Source of the DNA: Owenia fusiformis | Taxonomy: Eukaryota > Annelida > Polychaeta > Sabellida > Oweniidae | DNA length: 46,000 bases | NCBI GenBank assembly: GCA_903813345.2 | Contig: CAIIXF020000038.1 | Coordinates: forward strand, 1 to 46,000 | Reading direction: 5' to 3' | Shown here: piece by piece, positions 24,601-31,156 of the stretch | How the letters are laid out: every line of letters starts with the position of its first letter | Position numbering within the stretch: the stretch's first letter is position 1 | Position numbers and translations under genes: made by a program | The notes under the pieces: generated by a model | What the model saw: only the letters and a program-made list of their open reading frames with translations | Databases searched by the model: none | What the model was told of the DNA's origin: nothing

Positions 24601-27600
24601 GTTGCAAGAAAAATAAAAGAACTACTTGTAGATTTCACTTCCCAAGACTTCCATCTGAGAAAACCTTTATCATTGATGACACAACTCCTGATGAGTCTAC
24701 CGAGTGTATACCAATAAAAGTAGCTGAAGATATCATTAAATCTCTATGGGAATTCTTTCTTGCTGAAGATTATTCTGAAATGACATTAAATGAAATATTT
24801 GAAAAAGCTCACCCTGGATTAACAATGGAAAAGTATGAAAATATTATTAGAATTCTGACAAAAAGTAAAAGAAAAACTATATTTTTGAAAAGAACTGTAA
24901 AAGACATGTGGATAAATAATTACAATGCAGACCTTTTAAAAGCATGGGAAGCCAATATGGATATACAATTTGTCCTTGATGTATTTTCATGTGTTGTATA
25001 CATTGTATCATATATATCAAAACAAGAAAGGGAAATGAGTCAGAACCTAATTGATGCAGAACAAGAAGCTAAAGAACAAAACGCCTCAGCTTCTAAACTC
25101 ATGAAAATGATTGGTTTCAGATATATGAAACATAGAGAAGTTAGTGCCCAGGAAGCTGTGTATAGAGCAAGTAATCTTCATCTTAAAGAATGCTCAAGAC
25201 AAACTGTATTCCTTCCAGTAGGTAACAATCCTATTAAAATGTCACTACCCATTTCAGTAATTCGCCAACAGAAAGATGATAAGCCAGATAGAATATGGGC
25301 AACAAGTATCATTGATAGATATTTTGCAAGACCAAATAATGCTGAATTCAATGATTTATGTTTGGCAGAATTTGCATCCTTATATAGAGTTGTGATATAT
25401 AACAATGATGAAGAGATAGTAGAAGATGAAAGGGAAACATCGAAAAGAATAAAACTAGACTTTGGTTTAGGATTTATACAAAAGCGATCAAAAAGTCCAC
25501 CAGGTATTATACGCTACCCAAAGTTCTCAAAGGACACCAATCCTAATGAATATTATCATAGTATGCTTCAACTCTTCATACCACACAGGAGTGATAAAGA
25601 ATTACAACCTGTTGAATATGAAACATTTGAAGGATATTTTAAATGTGGAAAAATTAAACATGGAGGTCAGTTACTCAAAGTTTCTGAAATTGTAGCAAAA
25701 TATAAAAGAATTTATGATGTTACTGGTGATGAATTAGATGCTGCACAAGACAAATTATCTGATGGAGATTCATATGAGAATGCATGGGCTAATTTAGCTC
25801 CAGAACAAGAATTAGAAAGACAAGAGTGTATTTCTGAAAATATAGAATCAATATCTGATGACATTGATGAAACTGATATGCCTGACATTGATTTTAAAAC
25901 CAAAGACCAGGAAAAGGGAAAGGTGAATTGTCTAGTTGAATTACAAACAGATACAATACCGACAAATGAAGCCATGGAAATGATAAGATCTATGAACACA
26001 AAACAAAAACAGATATTTTACTTGATAAGAAAACAATGCTTAGAACTGTCATGGGGCAATAAAATAAAACCATTATTTGTACATATTTGTGGCAAAGCTG
26101 GAACTGGTAAATCACACTTAATAAAATGCATTCATTACATTGCTACACATTTACTGCGAAGCCTTTTAAAGAATCCAGATGATCTGAGTGTACTTTTAAC
26201 TAGCCCAACAGGCACAAGCGCCTTCCAAATTAATGGTAATACATTGCATTCAGCATTTAGAATAACTTCAAGATATTTGTCTAGAACATATGAGGAACTT
26301 GAGGAATCTAAGATAGCTCCCTTGAAAATGAGACTTGAATCTCTGAAAAATCTAATAATTGATGAAATATCTATGGTTAGCGTTAGACTATTTAATACAG
26401 TACGAGGCAGGCTTCAGCAAATTAAACCTGGTGACAATCCTGACTTTGGTGATACTTCAGTGTTAGCATTTGGAGATTTTTATCAGTTACCTCCAGTCAA
26501 ACAGAAAAGTTTACTTAAACCTGATGAAACAAATTATAATCCTTGGGAAAAGTTCAAGAAAATAGAGCTGACGCAAATCATGAGACAAAGGGGTGATATG
26601 AAATACGCTGAATTTCTTAACAGAATTAGAGTTCTTAAAAAAGGAGAAAAGATATCAGCTGAAGATGATGAATTTATAAGACAAATAATGAAGAAACCGA
26701 TTCCAGAAGATGTAATGAGAATATATTCAAAGCACATTCATGTTGATGCATATAATAAGAAGAGAATACTCTCACACGCAAAATCAACAAATGCTAAAAT
26801 ACATAAGATAAAAGCAATTGACTACAAGAAATTGAAGGGGCAAGAATGGAAAAAAATTGATGAAGAACCTCAACATAGAGCAGATACACTCACTCCTGAA
26901 TTGCAAATTTGTATTGGTACACAAGTTCTTCTTATAAAGAATTTATGTATTGCTGATGGACTTGCTAATGGTGCATTTGGTGTTGTAACTGCAATTGAGT
27001 TTAAGAAGGAATCAGACAATATGCCAAGTGCTGTATGGGTGAAGTTTGATAATCCTAAAGTAGGTATTAAAACCAGATATAAAAATCAGTCTGAAATTCA
27101 TCCTGAATCTATACGCATCGAACCATATAATGATGAAGTCAATAGCAAGTTTATGAGACAGCAAATACCACTTATTCCATCATACGCTTGCACTATACAT
27201 AAGTTACAAGGAAAAACATGCGATCAACTAGCAATTTCTTGCAAAAATATGTTCGCAGGTGGCCAAGCATATGTTGCATTCAGTAGGGTTACTTCATCCG
27301 ATGGACTTTATATTATTGATTATGACCCAACATCAATTTACTGTGATGACAAAATGGCAAAAGCTCTAGAGGAAATGCCAAACTTTGACTTACCCAAATA
27401 TGAAATTGCAACTGAAAATGATTTGAGCCTTATCTATCACAATACACAAGGTCTGATTGCTCACATGAAAGATGTTAAGTCCAACACTGATTTGACTTGT
27501 TGTGACATTATTTGTCTCACGGAAACATGGCTCAGAGATGAAATAGGAAGTGAGATTCTTGAAATTGAAACATTTAACTCTCCACATTTAGTCAATAGAA

Positions 27601-28058
27601 AAGTATCACACCATGAAGGTGGTATTGCAATTTATAACAAAAGCATTCTAGGAATTATGCAAACAATTAGCATAACATCACCATTAGACAATGCTATAAC
27701 TATTGTTAAAGATATTGCAATTATAACTATATATAAGTCACCTAAAATGCAGAAAACTAAATTCATTACAGAAATGGAAAAGATTTTACAGCACATTTAC
27801 AAAAAGCATGAAAAAATTCTCATCGTAGGTGATTTTAATGAAAATCTATTGGACTCAAAGAAACACTACATTCATGATTTTATGATTCGCAAAGGATACT
27901 TATTACTATCAGACACAGATATACCAACTACAGAAGGTGGAACATGTATTGATCATGTCTATACCAGTAGAGCATTAATAAATGTAGACATAAGTGTCAT
28001 GCCTATCTATTACAGTTATCATGAAATGATCAAAGTAATTATAAGGAATGTGAAATAA
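18663..28058 (+). CDS. Helentron (Helitron2) transposase: OTU, second protease-like, Rep, Pif1 helicase, APE-like endonuclease
   Basis: The open frame runs uninterrupted to TAA at 28056-28058. Residue n lies at 18657+3(n-1). Order: basic start; 9-residue repeats (about 62-200); OTU cysteine protease with DGNC (C672) and NHYD (H781); a second protease-like domain with QCFANS (C832) and DPH (959-961); Lys-rich 18-residue repeats (about 1165-1385); Cys-rich CxxC region and DUF6570-like block (about 1405-1560); Rep nuclease with HVH (1923-1925) and tyrosines Y2115 and Y2119 before K2122; Pif1-type helicase with GKAGTGKS (2479-2486), DE (2569-2570) and YVAFSRV; endonuclease with HNTQG (N2929), TETWL (E2956), GDFNE (D3059, N3061), DH (3099-3100) and H3122. 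This is the known Helentron plan: Rep and helicase drive rolling-circle transposition in the nucleus; OTU and endonuclease are usual extras. No frameshift or stop is seen, so it may be recently active. The very AT-rich, A-rich codon use suits the host. Confidence 0.93.
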   Translation, partial: SLPDGRRKKRKVIPRELGNRCEGRNGGDAFVSRLEHGQMHPDFRFSCLEKSVIYRENTPVVLTKQKQTGALAIQKQSGALAIQKQSGALAIQKQSGAIAIQKQSGALAIQKQSGALAIQKQIVVLTKQKQTGALAIQKQTDVLLSKQKQTGALAKQKQTDVLLTKQNASGALAKQKEADVLLRKQQLTVIQKGNEVLPKPSVVLAKQNSETIKMRESKKSENPMPLCLNETRLSEIAFTCSTDSLYKNVALISCTTSDIPNNNAKHHNVLTEQIQDTLVTKLATLLLPSAIVKSEKKRLRKLTKVNVSPNVETITETRDTLLENCTDTLGKSQRIIQEVKCLLTNNKNILRSLSKSEKYWRNKVRGQERSKVIRMNTSRNKMEQHLKNKRCVQYFLTNTQKFSSRKLGRKKRNLTSKQEKHLPDNNYIASESKKHVFTKPDLEQYLSDNTVRVPPIEKNDFKILNTENTEIKNCSNRKQLKRFKYLSNNSDIDKTENCENVSDTEDPYFLKIVQEMEDIFNDNSPRVPPVLIHDETFSTANHKNEPKKNEIPQKNGKRNKLFNENVCTQSECGDINTKYEASQTGGYKPKNKSKSKPCESSDDVTVLKETFCRPIGNFNPLQNIEKVKLCNIHHLKYTSKSNDPVYNNVDITFMKPKYESLKHITGDGNCLFRAIAYCITNDENDHTAIRQSIVCHRNDQTCKEYICKTRGITAAELEIHIKSKNMNTFSVWGTDIEIATACHLFKTQILTFENTKRWAVFGKEFTNRCIYLDHSSQNHYDVVTDVIHGNADINPVKENTPTIQIFDEVIQGNISQNNSMFDGIGGGKQCFANSMSFLLMLENETNRKIDAEFITDVLVRGNILYTSIIAQNPTPTGYLEIFDIPETISFNNKTYIYKSRQLQGYLEYWNYNEEDDDGLTLHEAIEKVFTDYNSCLITFMNTTICVIKKKDMYYSFDPHSRDDQGRIDVLGNAIVHISNSLERMSLFLWNTAESLTDSLINRTNAKHGFSVDGIKFEECTSSQIQDQNSKLSTISSKMKCRNDLAKNEVKNLTSSEPFNMSSKSAQRKSCKRKLNLENLDAHQRKESEIIEPLSDNEQNAVDSMSLEIKQSYVDLCQLTCKFGQLGAGKCDEAWMPCTKNTVNNEETIFDSSLCTEDCQTDIFSDKEMAKLRKMSKSDQKKYKANILTKRRYTIDETFRKKKLKHDKEKYASTPELKDKKKYLSKHRYETDEDFKQRKNNQSKQRYEIDEDFKQRKLNQSKQRYEIDEDLKQRKVNLSKSKYKCDIDFKKKVKKQSKAKYEFDQDFKEKVKQQSKEKYEFDQDFKEKVKQRSKEKYESDQDFQQRVKKQSKQQSKQKYDTSETFKKSKIIQGKEKHITKKTQRENIDRVIHDFKQTINDGLNYICVVCHRLLFQHQVLTYKGNAYPKLSKEDKQKCVSEMYLHNREISCKENCALCKSPMSKLWICQNCHVHFKKGKIPPMANSNKLSLPAIPQELKDLNILEQHLVSLRLPFMKVVQLPRGGQFGMNGPVISVSNNADETIKALPRPMNDEQLLTVKLKRKLEYQGHYLYKSVSISRVKKALAYLKQNNEHYKDIDITDDFVNLIPQEILSEEDQKQYGRAPELKQTDIGYNVCQQEISTENKGEDTRNDMIDIVSDTCLQPDNIAQHILDTHLDKIYCIAPGEGNKPIRILDEKNNEALSFPTLFPNGRNSNNENREKKLSATKYFGNRLFSADLRFAKNTQYIFYAQYLTEVQNILSKVSVNLRKITGKSKSGDTITAEDIIDKEKSEMLCRKNAGHHYLQPIRGTPPYWQHVQKDLFAMIRQLGPPTWFCSFSSADMKWNEVISTILNQNNDSRLPEEISKTERAELIRDNPVTVTRMFDNRWKKFMNDVIKSPAQPIGKVKDMFYRVEFQMRGSPHVHCLIWIEGAPIYGKSTDSEVEKFIDKYVTCELPDETTNPDLCKIVTEVQTHSKKHSKSCKKNKRTTCRFHFPRLPSEKTFIIDDTTPDESTECIPIKVAEDIIKSLWEFFLAEDYSEMTLNEIFEKAHPGLTMEKYENIIRILTKSKRKTIFLKRTVKDMWINNYNADLLKAWEANMDIQFVLDVFSCVVYIVSYISKQEREMSQNLIDAEQEAKEQNASASKLMKMIGFRYMKHREVSAQEAVYRASNLHLKECSRQTVFLPVGNNPIKMSLPISVIRQQKDDKPDRIWATSIIDRYFARPNNAEFNDLCLAEFASLYRVVIYNNDEEIVEDERETSKRIKLDFGLGFIQKRSKSPPGIIRYPKFSKDTNPNEYYHSMLQLFIPHRSDKELQPVEYETFEGYFKCGKIKHGGQLLKVSEIVAKYKRIYDVTGDELDAAQDKLSDGDSYENAWANLAPEQELERQECISENIESISDDIDETDMPDIDFKTKDQEKGKVNCLVELQTDTIPTNEAMEMIRSMNTKQKQIFYLIRKQCLELSWGNKIKPLFVHICGKAGTGKSHLIKCIHYIATHLLRSLLKNPDDLSVLLTSPTGTSAFQINGNTLHSAFRITSRYLSRTYEELEESKIAPLKMRLESLKNLIIDEISMVSVRLFNTVRGRLQQIKPGDNPDFGDTSVLAFGDFYQLPPVKQKSLLKPDETNYNPWEKFKKIELTQIMRQRGDMKYAEFLNRIRVLKKGEKISAEDDEFIRQIMKKPIPEDVMRIYSKHIHVDAYNKKRILSHAKSTNAKIHKIKAIDYKKLKGQEWKKIDEEPQHRADTLTPELQICIGTQVLLIKNLCIADGLANGAFGVVTAIEFKKESDNMPSAVWVKFDNPKVGIKTRYKNQSEIHPESIRIEPYNDEVNSKFMRQQIPLIPSYACTIHKLQGKTCDQLAISCKNMFAGGQAYVAFSRVTSSDGLYIIDYDPTSIYCDDKMAKALEEMPNFDLPKYEIATENDLSLIYHNTQGLIAHMKDVKSNTDLTCCDIICLTETWLRDEIGSEILEIETFNSPHLVNRKVSHHEGGIAIYNKSILGIMQTISITSPLDNAITIVKDIAIITIYKSPKMQKTKFITEMEKILQHIYKKHEKILIVGDFNENLLDSKKHYIHDFMIRKGYLLLSDTDIPTTEGGTCIDHVYTSRALINVDISVMPIYYSYHEMIKVIIRNVK
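18840..19225 (+). repeat. In-frame 27-bp coding minisatellite
   Basis: A 27-bp unit close to CTTGCCATACAAAAACAATC plus TGGGGCT encodes ALAIQKQSG. About six near-perfect units are followed by longer variants alternating ALAKQKQTG with DVLLTKQ-type spacers. The array stays in frame because 27 is a multiple of three. It encodes a Gln/Lys-rich, probably helical or disordered tract near the N-terminus. The other frames across it are also open on both strands, a by-product of the repeat. Copy number probably varies between copies and individuals. Confidence 0.95.
22460..22740 (+). repeat. In-frame ~54-bp coding repeats in the Lys-rich linker
   Basis: Units of about 18 residues with the pattern SK-KYE-DQDFK-KVKQ recur four to five times here, with more diverged relatives upstream to about 22200. 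Similar KY...F-E-VK-repeats often precede the Cys-rich region in Helitron-type proteins; this is from memory. They are predicted to be charged helices, possibly DNA-binding or a spacer. Confidence 0.9.
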
Positions 28059-28206
28059 TTACAAGTGTCGTAGAATAAATAAGTACATTATCTTGAAGTA
28101 TAGCATTAATCAATGTAGACATAAGTGTCATACCTATCTATTACAGTTATCATGAAATGATCAAAATAATTATAAGGAATGTGAAATAATAACAAGTGTA
28201 GTAGAC
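27969..28206 (+). repeat. 131-bp tandem duplication of the gene's 3' end
   Basis: The last part of the coding frame, from AGCATTAATAAATGTAGACA at 27971 through the TAA stop, is repeated from 28102 with about nine differences. The second copy holds its own in-frame-looking GTGAAATAA but lies beyond the stop, so it is 3' UTR or flank. The duplication probably arose by slippage or unequal exchange and left the protein intact. Confidence 0.9.
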
Positions 28207-28277
28207 ATTATCTCAATAAGTATTCAGTTGTAGATTCACTTATATCCACTTAACTAATTGGAGAGTCTTATGGTAAC

Positions 28278-28532
28278 AACTTATGAAAAAATAGTGATAC
28301 TTATGGCAACAATGGGGATACTTATGACTACAACAGTGATACTTATGACAACAATGGTGATACTTATGACAACAATGGTGATACTTATGGCAACAACGGT
28401 GATACTTATGGCAACAATGGGGATACTTATGACAACAATGGTGATACTTATGACAACAATGGTGATACTTATGGCAACAACGGTGATACTTATGGCAACA
28501 ATGGGGATACTTATGACAACAATGGTGATACT
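28278..28532. repeat. 21-bp minisatellite, left segment
   Basis: About twelve units of a 21-mer, GTGATACTTATGACAACAAT plus G, with A/G and GG variants that alternate in a higher-order pattern. It lies just 3' of the Helentron gene. Because 21 is divisible by three it reads open in several frames (for example ILMTTMV), but no gene start or family supports translation. The array continues at 29391 after an inserted element. Confidence 0.95.
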
Positions 28533-28535
28533 AAT

Positions 28536-29390
28536 AGAGAGATTTCGCACATACGTAAAATACAACTTATAACGTATACTTATAAGAAAACGTACAAGGT
28601 GTTTCATAATGTGGGCTTTTCGTCAGGAAAGATCTTCTCGGACTGTAATAAATAAAAGTCAAAGGGATGCCATTTGTACTTTCTTGAATTGTAGCATGTT
28701 TAGTTGATCCAAATGTGTTTGTCTAGAATAAAATAGACTCATATATAGTACATACATATAGACCCATCTCTTCTCAAATTGACTTTTTGGAGATGCTCGT
28801 TATGAAACACCCTGTATGTCATTTGTTGAGCTACTGAATGGGTCGTTCCCAGAAATTGCTAGAACCTACTGGTTTGATTGGTGTTTCAAATTGATGGTTA
28901 AAGTATTTGATTGGATACTGTTCCTACTCAGCCAATTAATTTTAAAAAATGCTTGCGGTCAATTGTTCCATACACATGTAGGTAAAGCTTTATACGGAGA
29001 TCAATCTGTATACGTTTATCATCTACGGGTATATACAATTTTTTAAGTTCATTGAACTTATACTGATCATGAAAACTTTGAAATAATCAACTTGTTTATG
29101 TAATGACTCACTTTAAAGGATCCTGACTCACTTTAAAGGATCGTGTTTATAATACACAACAACTACTAAGACACGGAAGCAAGCATTTAATTAAAATGTG
29201 CATAATCTACACGTGCAGATGACTGTGCATTCACAGTCTCTGGTTGATGGAGCTTTTCTATATCGGGAATAGTTATGTTCCATTAAGTACAATTTAAAAT
29301 TGATTTAAGTAAATATAATAGTTCGACATGACCCTTTAAACTATATGTATACGTATAAGTTGTACTTTCACTTATGTGCGAAATCTCTCT
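28536..29390. mobile_element. TIR element inserted in the 21-bp minisatellite
   Basis: Ends AGAGAGATTTCGCACATA and its reverse complement open arms of about 45 bp (second block GTACAACTTATA-CGTATA). AAT flanks both sides (28533-28535, 29391-29393). Removing the element with one AAT restores a proper minisatellite unit (GATACT-AAT-GGCAACA), so the insertion site is certain. A 3-bp duplication suggests a Harbinger-like superfamily, though AAT is not the usual TWA. It holds a nested 220-bp element (28595-28814) and a direct repeat of TGACTCACTTTAAAGGATC near 29104 and 29124. Confidence 0.85.
28595..28814. mobile_element. Nested small mariner-type MITE
   Basis: The ends read CAAGGTGTTTCATAATG and CGTTATGAAACACCCTG, inverted copies with about three mismatches, flanked by TA on both sides (28593-28594, 28815-28816). 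TA duplication and a CA-GGTG start are typical of Tc1/mariner-derived MITEs. It sits inside the larger 28536-29390 element and so arrived after it, or was carried by it. Confidence 0.65.
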
Positions 29391-29472
29391 AATGGCAACA
29401 ATGGGGATACTTATGACAACAACAGTGATACTCATGACAAAAACAGTGATAATTATGTCAACAACATGGATA
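29391..29472. repeat. 21-bp minisatellite, right segment
   Basis: About four units continue the array of 28278-28532. They are more diverged (GATACTCATGACAAAAACAGT, GATAATTATGTCAACAACAT), as expected at an array edge. Confidence 0.85.
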
Positions 29473-29700
29473 TTTGGTTAATAGAAAAGTAATACGTTAT
29501 CAAAACATGAATGTAGTATTGCGGTATATTGGTATAATAACAAAAGCATATTTGGTAATATGCAGACAGTCACCATACCATCACCATTAGACAATGCCAT
29601 ATTTGTTATTAAATAGAAGTATATAATATCATCAAAGAAATCATCCACAGGATCAGATAATATATTAAACACAGAGGGACAGAAAGTTAACACAACTTAG
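29473..29700 (+). pseudogene. Decayed fragment of a Helentron-type endonuclease gene
   Basis: The first 140 bases align with coding bases about 27590-27720. Readable pieces are LVNRKV, then after a frameshift YNNKSIFGNMQTVTIPSPL and DNAIFVIK, against LVNRKV, YNKSILGIMQTISITSPL and DNAITIV in the intact gene. A TAG then follows, and the same frame goes on as KYIISSKKSSTGSDNILN. That last block has no counterpart in the intact gene. This is a dead, truncated paralogue of the endonuclease domain. Differences are many, so it is not a recent copy of the neighbour. Confidence 0.75.
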
Positions 29701-29871
29701 AATAATGGATCAGTAATTAAGAATACAATTCTACAAAAGAAAAAGGAAAGGATACCAGAGGAAATAAAAAAGGAAATCATAAACAGATGAATAGTGAATT
29801 AAATAATATGATTTGCAGCTCTGAAACAGATCAAAACGATAAGCTAAAATGAAACAGCAAAGTATTAAAAA

Positions 29872-30591
29872 TACTGTACTCCTGGTAAATTTCGACACAA
29901 TAACATTTTGCGATTTTTCAAAATTGCAATATCGTTGCTATTTAATTTCGCGGATTTGACTTGATGACATTTCGCAGATTGTACAAGTTGAATTTTTTCC
30001 TCCAGCTCTGTAAACTCCATATTCATAATATTAATATACTTACATGCCTTTTTACATATGCATGAGCTTAGCAAGTACATCAATTGTTGATATAAAATTG
30101 AACAATACCCCATGTTAACATTTTCTCAATGTACTAGTACTGTATATTGAAGAAAAAGAACATACAGTCTGACAGTATAGTACTAGTACTTATACTAGTA
30201 ATTGTAGATAATCAAATACAAAAAGAGTGATCACAATCAACCCGTTTAGAATCCGAATAATGTTTGTATTTCTCACGTTTAGGGCATTTATTTGAATATT
30301 CTTGAATGGCTTTTTGAACTTTAATTTGTAGGATATCATTGTCGTCATCAGTTCTTGCCTTTGTTGGCCTAATAAGCCAATTCAAAATGTTAGATGTTTT
30401 AGGCCTTTTTTGAATTATCGCCCAACAACACTGGATGAAACGTTTGATACCAAATGAAACATATCAAAAGTCCCAGATCAAATCCTCGGGGATATAAAAG
30501 ACAAATTTCATGACCATAAATGTTCGCAATTTTACTACATTCGCGAAAAAAGCAAAATTAAATCGACTCAAACAATACCCGGAGTACAGTA
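29872..30591. mobile_element. Candidate TIR element with TACTGTACTCC ends
   Basis: TACTGTACTCCTGGTA at 29872 and TACCCGGAGTACAGTA at 30576 are inverted 16-mers with one mismatch. Both arms are followed by related TTTCG/TCGC-containing sequence. No target duplication is clear. The interior holds a TACTAGTACTGTAT palindrome cluster at 30130-30205 and no protein. Confidence 0.6.
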
Positions 30592-30748
30592 ACAGTAGAT
30601 CAGAAAGCAAAACACTGAGTGAGTAAAATAATTGAGAATTATTATAGAAAATAACAAGGTAATAGAGGTTGATTAAATAAATAGATCTACTACCAAACCT
30701 TTTCTGATATGAGGTAAGTGTCAAAATTATTTTTCTATAATGTGTTAA

Positions 30749-31152
30749 GGTACAGTTGGAAAGTAACATTTTGGTAAAAAATTGCTATACCTGCACATGT
30801 TATTTTCTGGTACAAAATAAATTATGAAGGCATGTGTCAATTTCCTTGCTTTTTTCAGGAAAGTATTATTACATTGTCTTCTTTTAGAATATCTGGTAGG
30901 AGTTCAATGGGAACTCCAGGAAATTCCGATATTTCACACTTTCTATTTTTCCAAATTTTCTTTCAAAGTTTTCAGACAACACAGGAACTATCATTGACCT
31001 GTTTCTAGGTTTACTAAAAATAGACAGTGTAATGATCCTTTCCTGAAAAAAGCAAGGAAATACACACATGACTTCATATTTAATTTTGTACCAGAAAATA
31101 ACATGTGCAGGTATAGCAATTTTTTACAAAAATGTTACTTTCCAGCTGAACC
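30749..31152. mobile_element. TTAA-flanked MITE with ~145-bp arms
   Basis: TTAA at 30745-30748 and 31153-31156 flanks ends GGTACAGTTGGAAAGTAACA and its near reverse complement. Arms of roughly 130-150 bp share blocks TTGCTATACCTGCACATGTT and CCTTGCTTTTTTCAGGAAAG. A third half-copy lies at 31672-31830. The TTAA duplication again fits piggyBac or Kolobok-type elements. No transposase is seen. Confidence 0.85.
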
Positions 31153-31156
31153 TTAA

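Noticed and set aside
28258-28607. Open frames of about 105 codons on both strands, Ile/Met/Thr/Val-rich
   Set aside because: They are produced by the 21-bp minisatellite, whose length is divisible by three.
28278-29472. CRISPR-like array (regular 21-bp units)
   Set aside because: Units are contiguous with no spacers and the genome is eukaryotic; it is a minisatellite.
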